This document shows, piece after piece, positions 1 to 9,600 of a stretch of 64,000 nucleotides of DNA. The position numbers were made by a program, and so were the translations under genes. Source of the DNA: Telluribacter sp035998675 (GTDB lineage: Bacteria > Bacteroidota > Bacteroidia > Cytophagales > Spirosomataceae). The notes under the pieces were generated by a model that was given only the letters and a program-made list of their open reading frames with translations, was not told the origin of the DNA and searched no databases. The stretch covers positions 124,001 to 188,000 of the forward strand of contig NZ_DASYHI010000022.1 of the NCBI RefSeq assembly GCF_035998675.1, written 5' to 3'. The stretch's first letter is position 1. Every line of letters starts with the position of its first letter.

Positions 1-962
1 TCTTTTGACTCCATAAACTTCCAGGCCAGGTGCTGGGTAGCCGGGTCCAGATCTTTGTACTTATCAATCAGGAGCGCATACCGGCTTTCGAGCAGGTGAT
101 TGATCCGCCTCAGCAGAAACTTACAGTACTCGGTAGTAAACGGCTCCGGCGCAAAGGCTTCCTCGGCCTCGGGTGCGTACAGGGCCTGGTGCATTTCGGC
201 AGTACGCTGGCCCAGCAGCGCCACCTGCTCAAAAACATTCTCCTTAATGGAAAACACGCGCAGAGGTACTCCGTACAGGAAATCGTTGAGGTAGTCGCCG
301 GTCATAGACCAGTTGTCCTTTTTGGCGTCGACCATGCGCTGCATCATACCCAGGGTTATGTCGGGGGTACCGTCGGTACGCCGCCAGGTAATACTTCCGC
401 AAAAAGCCGGAATCTGCCGGAAGGGCGAGTTTTCGGTTATAAACTCCACCAGTTCTACCTCGGGATTGGTTTCCTTGAAAAGCTTTCGGTAGAGTTTAAA
501 AAAGTACCTTTCCCCGAATATCATAGCTGAATTGCTCGAGTCGACTGGCAGTACCCGGGAGCGAATCTGAGCAGGCTGGTCATTTTCTTCCAGGCCCTTT
601 CCTTTCCGGAATACCAGCGAAGATGCGTCCTCGGAAACCGCTTCTGTGGTATAAATATGTTCGTAGATTTTATTGCGAAAACTTTCTGTATACATGGCGT
701 CAATCAGGTACCCGTCGGGCAATGCTGCGACCAGCCCCTGCTCGGGCAGGTTGTCGGGCAGGTGGTTCTGAAAAGACAGGGGCAACTGGTAGTATTCGTT
801 GTCGCCTTCCTTGTAGGTTACCTCCACAATACACACCCAGGCATCTCCAAAGGGCAGAGACACATCAATGGCACAGGTAGTTACTTCGCGGGCTTTACCC
901 GCGAACCACCGGCATTTTTTCAAAAAAGTTTCAAGAAGCTGTGGAGTTAGCTGTTTATGCAT
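1..962 (-). CDS. Maltokinase, N-terminal part (runs off left edge)
   Basis: The reading frame is open from an ATG at 962 to the window edge (about 320 residues visible) and begins MHKQLTPQLLETFLKKCRWF. The RWFAGKAR motif near residue 20 and the later SNSAMIFGERYFFKLYRK segment (ATP-binding Lys region) are typical of bacterial maltokinases of the GlgE pathway, which phosphorylate maltose to maltose-1-phosphate. The catalytic HGD loop would lie beyond the edge and is not visible. No trehalose synthase domain precedes it, so it is a stand-alone kinase or continues into another C-terminal domain. It lies on the same strand as GlgE, which uses its product, with a dipeptidase gene between. The family call is confident; the full length is unknown. 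Confidence 0.85.
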   Translation of the reverse strand, partial: MHKQLTPQLLETFLKKCRWFAGKAREVTTCAIDVSLPFGDAWVCIVEVTYKEGDNEYYQLPLSFQNHLPDNLPEQGLVAALPDGYLIDAMYTESFRNKIYEHIYTTEAVSEDASSLVFRKGKGLEENDQPAQIRSRVLPVDSSNSAMIFGERYFFKLYRKLFKETNPEVELVEFITENSPFRQIPAFCGSITWRRTDGTPDITLGMMQRMVDAKKDNWSMTGDYLNDFLYGVPLRVFSIKENVFEQVALLGQRTAEMHQALYAPEAEEAFAPEPFTTEYCKFLLRRINHLLESRYALLIDKYKDLDPATQHLAWKFMESK

Positions 963-1067
963 AGCATTCGGTATTAGGCGTAATGTATCTCTAAGAACAG
1001 GCTAAAATGCTGAATGTTGGCTTTTTTTGTCTTTTTTTCATGGCTCCCGCCGTTTTGGACCCTGGTC

Positions 1068-2276
1068 TTACATTTTGTCGGCAGTTCGCTGCACCTTCCC
1101 CAGTACACGCATGATATTACCACCCCATATTTTTTCAATGTCCCGGGCCGGGTACCCGCGCCGTACCAGTTCTTCGGTAATGGAGCCAATTTCGCTGACG
1201 TCTTGGCAACCTACTACCTGTCCGCCGCCGTCCATATCCATTCCTATGCCTACGTGGTCCACGCCTACCAGCTTTATCACGTGCTCAATATGGTCCACAG
1301 CATCGCTGACGGTGGGTACATCATCCGCATATTTTTCCCGAAGGGCTTTACGCTCCTGGTACAGCGCCTGCCGGTCAGCCTCCGAAAGGTCGGTCTGGCG
1401 AAGCTTCATACGCAGCGCCTTCATGGAAATCTCCTGCTGCTGCGAAGGTTTTTTAAGAAAGTCCGGCACAAAGTTGATCTGGATTACGCCCCCGTTTCGG
1501 GCAAGGGCCTTGATCATGTCATCGGAGAGGTTGCGGGGATGGTCGCACAGGGCCCGACAGGACGAATGAGAGGCAATGGCGGGTGCTTTGGTCAGCCGCA
1601 TTACGTCATAAAACGTAGAGTCCGATACGTGCGAAATGTCCACCATAATACCCAGCCGGTTCATTTCCCGGACTACCTCTTCTCCAAAAGGGCTCAGTCC
1701 GTTGTACTCCGGGCCGTCGGGGTCCATGGAAGAGTCGCAGATGTCGTTGTTGGCCGAATGCGACAGCGTGATATACCGTAGTCCCAGATCATAAAACTGT
1801 TTCAGGTTGGCCAGATCGTGGCCCACCGGCCAGCCATTTTCCATCCCGATGAACACGGCCCGTTTGCCCTCTTTCTGCAGGCGGTAAGCGTCTTTGGGCG
1901 TAGTAGCCAACGCCGCCACCGACGGATTATCCCTGACCGCCTGATGAATTTTGTCAAAAATGGCGAGGGCCTTTACCTTGGCTTCGGCCGTAGCCTCGGG
2001 GGTACGGCTGCCCTGCCCCAGGTACACGGCAAAAAACATGGCGTCCATGCCCCCTTTTTTCATGCGGGGAAAATCAATCTGCGACCCTTCCTTCTCAAAG
2101 TCGTGCTCTTGAGCCACATCAAATCCTTCCTTCATCATCATGATAGGAACATCGGCGTGGGTATCGATGGTCAGCGCGTTGGCGTGAATCCGGGCGGCCT
2201 TAATTTTTATCTCCTCCTTCTTCTGTCCTAAGGCCAGTATGGGGAGCAGCAACAGCAGCAAGAGCGTTTTTTTCAT
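1068..2276 (-). CDS. Membrane dipeptidase, peptidase family M19
   Basis: A 402-residue zinc dipeptidase of the renal dipeptidase family, predicted to cleave dipeptides outside the cytoplasm. The chosen ATG (2274-2276) starts a clear signal peptide, MKKTLLLLLLLPILALGQ. The frame is open further upstream, but that part crosses an inverted-repeat element and has no protein character. Metal-site motifs are visible: THAD (H40, D42), the bridging Glu in ENGWPVG, DISH, ASHS and the Asp of GIGMDMDG. It sits between glgE and the maltokinase gene on the same strand, but no link to glycogen metabolism is evident. Confidence 0.9.
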   Translation of the reverse strand: MKKTLLLLLLLPILALGQKKEEIKIKAARIHANALTIDTHADVPIMMMKEGFDVAQEHDFEKEGSQIDFPRMKKGGMDAMFFAVYLGQGSRTPEATAEAKVKALAIFDKIHQAVRDNPSVAALATTPKDAYRLQKEGKRAVFIGMENGWPVGHDLANLKQFYDLGLRYITLSHSANNDICDSSMDPDGPEYNGLSPFGEEVVREMNRLGIMVDISHVSDSTFYDVMRLTKAPAIASHSSCRALCDHPRNLSDDMIKALARNGGVIQINFVPDFLKKPSQQQEISMKALRMKLRQTDLSEADRQALYQERKALREKYADDVPTVSDAVDHIEHVIKLVGVDHVGIGMDMDGGGQVVGCQDVSEIGSITEELVRRGYPARDIEKIWGGNIMRVLGKVQRTADKM

Positions 2277-2343
2277 GGTACCTTGGTTAAGGAGGCTTTT
2301 AGGGTTAAATGCGTAAATTCTGAAAGCGTATTTTAGGTATACA

Positions 2344-2519
2344 TCAGCGGTGTACGAAGAAATTTTGAAGGTGCCGCTCCTAAGGAGCCTTACGTTCACT
2401 TTTGATCCTGTTTCTACTAAAGTACCACCCCTACGGGGCTTGGTTGAAGCTAATGGTAGTGCCTGGCCTTTTGCCAATGTTTAAGTAGACAGCAAACACA
2501 TTTCTTCGTACACTACTGA
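2344..2519. repeat. MITE-like element with 20-bp terminal inverted repeats
   Basis: The first 20 bases (2344-2363) and the reverse complement of the last 20 (2500-2519) match at 18 of 20 positions, sharing the core GTGTACGAAGAAAT. Inside are two short hairpins, GCTCCTAAGGAGC at 2376-2388 and CCCCTACGGGG at 2428-2438. The element fills most of the gap between the dipeptidase and glgE and has no gene of its own. A convincing target-site duplication is not visible. It could be a non-autonomous mobile element or a REP-like extragenic palindrome. Confidence 0.6.
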
Positions 2520-2553
2520 TTCATAATTCACGCATTCATAATTCATAATTCTG

Positions 2554-4530
2554 TTAAATATCTTCAATCCGGAACAGGTGGAACGGCATCACGTTCGGGT
2601 CCAGCTCAATAAAGTTCCACTCTTCTGACCAGGTGTACTTCCGGCCGGTAATGAGGTCGTGGACCGTGTACTGCTGCCAGCCTTGCAGGCCAAGCAGGGA
2701 CGGGGGTACCTGCACCATACCATTCTGTTTGTTATAACCATCCAGGTTTACCACGCACAGGATACGGTTGCCATTGGAGTGCGTTTTGAGGTAGGCCATC
2801 AGTTGGTCGTTGTGAATAGTACAAAAATGGATGTTGTTGGTATGCTGCAGAGCCGAGTTCTCCTGCCGTATGCGGTTCACCATCCGGATTAGGTAAGTCA
2901 GCTTATTTTCTTTTTCCCAGTCCCAGTACTTTACTTCGTACTTTTCTGAGTTGAGGTACTCTTCCTTACCGGGGAATGCTTCGTGCACCATCATTTCGTA
3001 GGTAGGCCCGAATATACCGTAGTTGGAGGTAAGCGTAGCCGCCATGAAGTACCGGATCAAAAACAAAGGCTCGTGCCCCGACTGAAGCATATACGGGTCA
3101 ATGTCGTGGGTATTAGGCCAGAAGTTGGGCCGGAAGTAGTACTTCATCTCCGTTTGGGTCAATTCGGTCATGTACTCTTCCAGTTCCTGCTTAGTCGACC
3201 GCCAGGTATAGTATGTATACGACTGCGAAAATCCGACTTTGGCCAGTTGCTGCATTACTTTAGGGCGCGTAAAGGCCTCCGACAGAAAAATCATGTCGGG
3301 GTACTCCCGACGGGTTTCGGCAATAATCCACTCCCAGAACTTAAACGCTTTCGTGTGGGGATTATCTACCCGAATGAGGCGAACGCCCCACTCCGCCCAC
3401 AAGAATATAATACGCCGCAGTTCCATCCACAGTCCCCGCCAGTCCTCACTTTCAAAGTTGATGGGGTAAATATCCTGGTACTTCTTCGGCGGGTTTTCAG
3501 CGTACTGAATGGTACCATCCGGCCTTATTTTGAACCACTCAGGATGATCTTTTACCCAGGGATGATCGGGCGAACATTGAATAGCCAGGTCAAGCGCTAC
3601 TTCCATGTCCTGGTCGCGGGCGGCGGCTACCAGGGCCTTGAAGTCTTCCAGCGTTCCCAGGTCCGGATTGATGGCATCGTGACCGCCCAGTTCGTTCCCG
3701 ATGGCGTAGGGTACGCCCGGGTCAGTCGGCTGGCTATTTACTGAATTATTCTTACCCTTCCGGAACTGGTGACCAATGGGGTGAATGGGCGTAATGTACA
3801 GGACATCAAAACCCAGGTCGGCTATACGCGGCAGCAGTTCTATCTGATCCCGGAAAGTACCCGGACGCCCCGGCTCCCTCGACGAAGACCGGACAAACAT
3901 GGAGTACCAGGCGCTGAATTCGGCCTTTCGGCGGTCCACCCACACCGGCAACTCGCGGTAGCGGGTAGCGTACTGGCGCTCGGGGTAGCGGTTGGCCCAT
4001 TCACCCAGCCTGAAACTGTGGAACAGCTGCAACGCATCGTCATAGCGGTTTTCGTCCCGGAATAGCGCCGCTGCATTATAAAGTGCTTCCTTGTCGTCAC
4101 CGGAGGCTTTGGGAATCATTTCTTCCACAAACTGAGCGCCCATCAGCAGCTCCATGCGTACGTGCTGCTTATCCTTTATTTTGAGTTCCGTTTCGTGTCG
4201 CCAGGAGGCAACATGGTCCACCCAGCCTTCAATGGTATAGGTATAGTAGCCCAGTTTTTCCACCAGGAAGCTCCCTTCCCAGCGATCATTGACCAGGTAG
4301 GTCATAAATACTTCGGTCCACTGCTGGTCATCGGTATGTTTATACAGCAGGCGGGCGGCTACCTTGTCGTGGCCATCGGCGAATACGTCGGCTTCTATTT
4401 GAATGGTTTCTCCGGGAATAGCTTTTACCGCGTACATTCCCCCGTCAATTTCGGGTACTACGTGTTCAATTACGACCCTGCGGCGGCCTTCCAGTTGTTC
4501 AGGTATGAGTGAAGTAGGTTGTTCTGCCAT
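2554..4530 (-). CDS. glgE: Alpha-1,4-glucan:maltose-1-phosphate maltosyltransferase (GH13_3)
   Basis: At 658 residues it has the usual GlgE length. It transfers maltose from maltose-1-phosphate to the non-reducing end of alpha-1,4-glucans, building glycogen-like polymer in the cytoplasm. An N-terminal beta domain (about 1-120) and helical segment (125-200) precede the GH13 barrel. The nucleophile is D389 in RVDNPHTK and the acid/base is E418 in FLSEAFTRP; the ITPIHPIG segment near residue 246 is also typical. The maltokinase that makes its donor lies downstream on the same strand. Upstream is a 370-bp intergenic region divergent from the ECF sigma gene. Confidence 0.96.
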   Translation of the reverse strand: MAEQPTSLIPEQLEGRRRVVIEHVVPEIDGGMYAVKAIPGETIQIEADVFADGHDKVAARLLYKHTDDQQWTEVFMTYLVNDRWEGSFLVEKLGYYTYTIEGWVDHVASWRHETELKIKDKQHVRMELLMGAQFVEEMIPKASGDDKEALYNAAALFRDENRYDDALQLFHSFRLGEWANRYPERQYATRYRELPVWVDRRKAEFSAWYSMFVRSSSREPGRPGTFRDQIELLPRIADLGFDVLYITPIHPIGHQFRKGKNNSVNSQPTDPGVPYAIGNELGGHDAINPDLGTLEDFKALVAAARDQDMEVALDLAIQCSPDHPWVKDHPEWFKIRPDGTIQYAENPPKKYQDIYPINFESEDWRGLWMELRRIIFLWAEWGVRLIRVDNPHTKAFKFWEWIIAETRREYPDMIFLSEAFTRPKVMQQLAKVGFSQSYTYYTWRSTKQELEEYMTELTQTEMKYYFRPNFWPNTHDIDPYMLQSGHEPLFLIRYFMAATLTSNYGIFGPTYEMMVHEAFPGKEEYLNSEKYEVKYWDWEKENKLTYLIRMVNRIRQENSALQHTNNIHFCTIHNDQLMAYLKTHSNGNRILCVVNLDGYNKQNGMVQVPPSLLGLQGWQQYTVHDLITGRKYTWSEEWNFIELDPNVMPFHLFRIEDI

Positions 4531-4900
4531 AAATTAAATTCTTTTGTACAGGTAATAAGGTAATTATAGGCTTAGTTTGGCAAATTAGATAATTTCTAGT
4601 AAAAAGAAATTGAATAGTACTTTGAATTAAATCTCCTGTGGGGTTTCTAAAAAATCACGCCATCCTACCGGCGCGACCCGCTTTTTTTTACATTTTCCGC
4701 TTGTGTAATATTAGTTTTTGTCAAAATCCTCCCTTAGTTACGGCTCCGGCCAACGCAACAACCCATTTAAAAAAGCAGCGGGGAAAATAATAGGTAGGAG
4801 GTGCCTAAAAATGCAAGGAAGCAGGTTTCACCGAGCATTCCGCTGTTTCCTACTAATCCTTTCTTATATTTACTACTATATCGGGCCCGGCTTGGCAAAT
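4531..4900. other. Intergenic region between glgE and the ECF sigma gene
   Basis: 370 bp between divergent genes. It is AT-rich near glgE. No exact TAnnTTTG box is placed convincingly for either gene; TAATTTG on the minus strand near 4585 is one base short. The frame upstream of the sigma start stays open to 4718, but its translation looks non-coding. Confidence 0.5.
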
Positions 4901-5512
4901 ATGAAAAACGGTCTACCACAACTTACGGACGAAGCCCTGTGGAATTTATACCGGCAGGGCAACGAAGCAGCCTTAGCTGTTGTTTACGAGCGGTACGTAA
5001 AACGTTTGTATGCCTACGGCCGGAAGTTTGGGGCCGAAGCGGGGCTGGTGAAGGATTGTATTCAGGACTTATTCGCGGAACTACTCAGTAAACCCCAGGC
5101 CGTTTCCCAAACACCCAGCGTACAGAATTATCTGCTGAAAGCCCTCCGCCGTAAACTACTGGCCAAAAGCCGCAAAAGCCTGTCCGGACACGTGTTTTTA
5201 TCCGCAGACCCGGACGAGTACTTATTCGAACTGATTCCTTCCCCTGAACAGGAGTTGATCATCGCGCAGACTGCCCAGGAGGATTGCAGGCGGGTGCAGG
5301 AGGCTATAGGTAAATTAACCAAACGGCAGCAGGAAATAATTTACCTGAAATTTTACCACGACCTCGACAACCACTCCATCGCCGAAGTCATGTCGCTTAC
5401 ATACCAGGCCGTTTGTAATCTTGTCTCCAAAGCCGTCAAGGCTATTCGTAAAGTACTTTCCAATCCGGCCACGCTACTGGCGCTCCTCCATTTGGGTTAC
5501 GACATAGCCTGA
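4901..5512 (+). CDS. ECF-type RNA polymerase sigma factor
   Basis: A 203-residue sigma-70 family factor. Region 2 lies at about residues 24-65 (NEAALAVVYERYVKRLYAYG, then CIQDLFAELL) and region 4 at about 130-190 (LTKRQQEIIYLKF followed by a helix-turn-helix). The ATG at 4901 is chosen because the upstream in-frame extension to 4718 has no family similarity. It is followed 91 bp later by a FecR anti-sigma gene and then by an STN-domain protein, the usual order of a cell-surface signalling cassette. It should direct RNA polymerase to target promoters when released by FecR. Confidence 0.92.
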   Translation: MKNGLPQLTDEALWNLYRQGNEAALAVVYERYVKRLYAYGRKFGAEAGLVKDCIQDLFAELLSKPQAVSQTPSVQNYLLKALRRKLLAKSRKSLSGHVFLSADPDEYLFELIPSPEQELIIAQTAQEDCRRVQEAIGKLTKRQQEIIYLKFYHDLDNHSIAEVMSLTYQAVCNLVSKAVKAIRKVLSNPATLLALLHLGYDIA

Positions 5513-5603
5513 TTCAGGCTTTTCGAAAAATAATTTTCATTTTTTGGTTAGTTAAACCTCCTGGCTTTCTATTACCTGATAGAAACCTATTCTGCTTTTC
5601 CCG

Positions 5604-6620
5604 ATGAGCCAGCTACCCGATACCCTTGAGGACCTGCTACTGCATGATGATTTTTGTCGCTGGCTAAAAAATCCGGTTCTGGATACGGCGGGTACCTGGA
5701 CTACCTGGCTGGCTCAGGACCCGGAGCAACGGGGCGAACTGCTCCGGGAAGCCCGGCTGGTACTGCGGAGCCTGCCACCCGACGAAGAACTTTCACCCAC
5801 CGACGTGGACACCATCTGGCAGGGAGCGCTGGCGCGCCGGTCGGTACAGCAGATGGCGGGGGGTACTTCGCTCAATCGGCAGGTACTTTGGAAACAGTGG
5901 TACCGCCTGGCCGCGGTACTGGTGCTGGCTAGCGGGCTGGGCCTGACGGGCTGGTATGTCTGGAATAACCGCCCGGCTGAGTACCAAACCGCCTACGGCG
6001 AAATACAAACCCTGGACCTGCCCGACGGTACCAGCGTCACGCTTAACGGACACTCGCAGCTCAGGTACCAAACCGGCTGGTCGGGAAACCGGGAGGTGTG
6101 GCTGAGCGGCGAAGCGTTTTTCAAAGTCAGTAAAAAGGGGGAAGCGGGAAAGTCAATTCCCTTCACTGTACATACCGATGGCGTGGATGTGCGGGTACTG
6201 GGTACCCAATTCAACGTGCGTAACCGCCGGGACAAGGTACAGGTACTGTTGACCGAAGGAAAGGTAGAACTGCGGGAAACGCAGAAAAGTAACAAAACCG
6301 TAGTCTTACAACCAAACGACCTGGCCGAGTACTTATCTACCTCTACCGGGCTTAGCAGGCGGCGGGTGAAGCCTGACCCGTACCTGTCCTGGATGGATAA
6401 AGTACTGGTATTTGAGCAGGCTTCCCTGCGGGAGGTAGCTCAGACCTTTGAAGATACTTATGGTCTGACGATTGTCCTGGCCGATGAATCGCTGGCCGGG
6501 CTGACTTTTACCGGGAACCTGCCCGCTGATGACGAAGAACTGGTACTTAACACCTTTGCTAAAGCATTCGGCCTGAACCTTACCCGCAGCGGCAATCAGG
6601 TGATATTTAAAAAACAGTGA
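5604..6620 (+). CDS. FecR family anti-sigma factor
   Basis: A 338-residue inner-membrane signal transducer. The N-terminal cytoplasmic domain (1-90, with WTTWLAQDPEQRGELL) should bind the sigma factor. One membrane segment lies at about 98-117 (LAAVLVLASGLGLTGWYVW). A periplasmic FecR domain follows at about 125-230 (LPDGTSVTLNGHSQL, GEAFFKV, VRVLGTQFNV), with a C-terminal STN-like domain at about 260-338. It is encoded between the ECF sigma gene and the large STN/plug protein, which is therefore the likely outer partner. Confidence 0.94.
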   Translation: MSQLPDTLEDLLLHDDFCRWLKNPVLDTAGTWTTWLAQDPEQRGELLREARLVLRSLPPDEELSPTDVDTIWQGALARRSVQQMAGGTSLNRQVLWKQWYRLAAVLVLASGLGLTGWYVWNNRPAEYQTAYGEIQTLDLPDGTSVTLNGHSQLRYQTGWSGNREVWLSGEAFFKVSKKGEAGKSIPFTVHTDGVDVRVLGTQFNVRNRRDKVQVLLTEGKVELRETQKSNKTVVLQPNDLAEYLSTSTGLSRRRVKPDPYLSWMDKVLVFEQASLREVAQTFEDTYGLTIVLADESLAGLTFTGNLPADDEELVLNTFAKAFGLNLTRSGNQVIFKKQ

Positions 6621-6652
6621 TTCCTCCTGCTTAATAACAATTGTTTACGCCC

Positions 6653-9600
6653 ATGAAATTGCTCCCCATTACCCTACTACTAGTTACCCTGATTGGTCCA
6701 CTTCCCGAACCCAATCAGCGGCTGGCGCTGGCTGGTCAAACCCGGCCGGGTAGTGAAACCCAGGTGGGAACGCAGGAACTGGAAGCAGTACTTCGTAAAT
6801 TGCAGGAGCGGTATCAGGTTTATTTCAACTACAACAGCCAGGCTGTACAGCATAAAGCTGTTGTCTTTGATGACCAGAAGGTACCGGAAGGCAATCTGGA
6901 CCAGTACCTCCAGACGCTGCTTCGCCCCCTGGGCCTGAAGATTGAAAAAGTGCAGAACCGCAGGTACCTTATTTACGAGGAGACTCCGGCTACCTCCGCC
7001 CCTGCCAGGGGTCCGGTAGAACCTCGAACCGACAAAAGTGAAGCCCTGTTCACTGCCACCCTGGCCGGCAGGGTTACCGACGCCCAGACCGGCGAACCGT
7101 TGCCATTCGCTACCGTTTACCTTAACTCAACTACCAGGGGTACCACCACCGGCGAAGACGGAAGGTACCGGCTGCCGGGTATTCCCATGGGTACCGTTGA
7201 AGTTGTGGCTTCTTACGTAGGTTACGAATCAGGCAGCCAAACTATCCGGGTTACTACGGAGGGTGTTCGTACGCTTAACTTTTCTCTGAAACCATCGGCG
7301 AATATGCTCCGCAGTGTTACAATTGTGGGCCGCAAGAGCCGGGTCAGGAAGCGGCAACTCCGAAAATTTATGGATGAACTGATGGGGCTGAGCCCGTTCA
7401 CGAGCCGGTGCGAACTCCTGAATGATTCGGTAGTGCTGTTTACGGAAGATCGGGGAAAGCTCATTGCCCAGGCCAGTGCGCCACTGGTCATAGAAAACCG
7501 GGCGTTAGGGTACCGTATTCATTATGATATGACTCATTTTGACACCTTTCGGCTCACAACTCACTACGCGGGTACAACCCGTTTTGAGGAACTCACGCCG
7601 GACAATCCAGATCAGGCCGAACGCTGGCAGCGCAATCGGCAAACTGCCTATAAAGGCTCCTCCCGCCACCTGCTGGCCAGCCTGATCACCGGCACCTACG
7701 AGCAGGAGGGTTTTTTGGTGTACCAAAGTAATATGACTCTGACCGACGCTAATTCTACAGCTCCCATTATGCAGTTTTCGGCACTACGTCGGGTCACATC
7801 TATTATTCCCGACAGCCTGTTCCAAGCAGGCGACCTTCCTTTCGAGCGGGTGTTCCGTACCATTCAGCCTTTGGAAATATTCCATTCCCGCATCTATACC
7901 CGCAATTCCCCTTATACCGACATGCCATATGCTTATTCCATCCTGACATTGCCGCAGGGTAAGGCCATAGTCACCACCGACGGCTGGGTATCGGTACCTA
8001 TGGGTATGGAAATTAGAGGGTACCTGGGACAGGACCGGCTGGCCCGCCTGCTCCCGGCCGACTGGAAACCTACTAAAACAGCAGTAGTGCCCCTGTTGGC
8101 CGAAGCAGCAACCACAGGTACCCTGCTGGATTCAGATCAGGTACTTGACTCGCTGAGCAGGCAATGGCGCACCTACCAGCAAACTGTCTCACCCAACCTG
8201 TATCTACACCTGGACAAACCCTTTTACACCACCGGCGATACCTTGTGGCTGAGCGCCTATGTCCTAAAACAGGACGGCGAACAGCAAACTACCACTACCA
8301 CCGTGGAAGCGGCAGAACCTGAGTCGCAGCCCGCTCTGCATGTGGAGTTGCTTACGGCGCAGGGACATCCCGTAGCTCACCAGTGGTTATCCATTGAGAA
8401 TGCGCGCAGTTCAGGGTATTTACGTCTTTCGGATACACTTGCCACGGGTACCTACCGCTTGCGGGCCTATACCGAAGCGGACCGGGACCATCCCTTCCCC
8501 CCCTTTGAGCGTCTGGTACAGGTTCAGAACTGGCTCAAACCCGCCCCCCCCGGCAACAGCCGGGAAGTAGTCTCGGACGTGCAGTTCCTGCCCGAAGGCG
8601 GAAATATGGTAGTCGGGCATACTTCCCGATTGGGTATAAAAGCGCTGGACAGCCTGGGTCGGGGCCTATCGGTTTCAGGTCTAATTATAGATAGTAAGGG
8701 CAATGAAATATCATCTTTCGGTACCAATGCGCTGGGCATGGGCAGCATAGAACTTACTCCCTTACCGAATCAGAAGTACCAGGCCCTGATCAACCTCCGT
8801 AGCTATCCACTTCCCGTTGCCGAGGCTGAAGGATTGAGCCTGCGGGCCGACTGGCTCAGCGACAGTACCCTGCTTAAGCTCCGTATCCAGGCATCGGAAA
8901 GCCTGGTTAACCAGCCGGTGTACATAATCTTGCAAAGCCGGGGAACCTTACAGCAACAGGCAAAGCTACAACTGACGGAAGGCCGGGCAAGTCTGGAAGT
9001 ACCTACGGCTAAACTTCCCCCGGGCATTGTACAAGTTACACTTTTTGATGCAGAGGGACGGCCCCAGGCCGAGCGGTTGGTGTATATACCAGAGCGGCTG
9101 AGCCCCGTACGGGTTGAACTACTACCCGACAAAACCCACTTCGAAGCTCGTGAACAGATGATCCTGAGCCTGCTCGTGCGGGATGGTACCAACGAACCGC
9201 TCTCCGCTTTTTTATCCGCTTCTGTTACCGACGCTGATCAGCTTCCGGCCGATACTTCGGCGGCGGACCTGCGCACGCACCTGCTCCTGTCGGGTGAACT
9301 GCGGGGTACCATCGAAAATCCCCGTTACTATACCCAGACCAACCAACCTGCCACCCGCCGGGCCCTCGACGACCTGCTGCTCACACAGGGCTGGCGACGC
9401 CTGAGCTGGAGCAAGCTTCCTGCACAATTGCCTACCAAAGTAGAGTCAGTACCAACGGCCGTAGTGCTTCATGGACGGGCCGTGGACAGGCGGAGTCGCC
9501 CGGTACCTAACGCTAAGCTCCTGTTCACCTTTACTGGCTCATCCCAGGCCTTTTCCATTTCGGTTCAGGCCAATGAGCAGGGCGTTTTTGCCCTGGGAAG

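Noticed and set aside
30..950. Several plus-strand open frames at the left edge
   Set aside because: They are antisense to the maltokinase gene, whose motifs are clear on the minus strand.
1014..1781. 255-residue plus-strand frame
   Set aside because: Antisense to the dipeptidase with its metal-site motifs; no family features of its own.
2277..2477. In-frame N-terminal extension of the M19 dipeptidase to 2477
   Set aside because: It crosses the inverted-repeat element and precedes an ideal signal peptide starting at 2276; the translated extension has no protein character.
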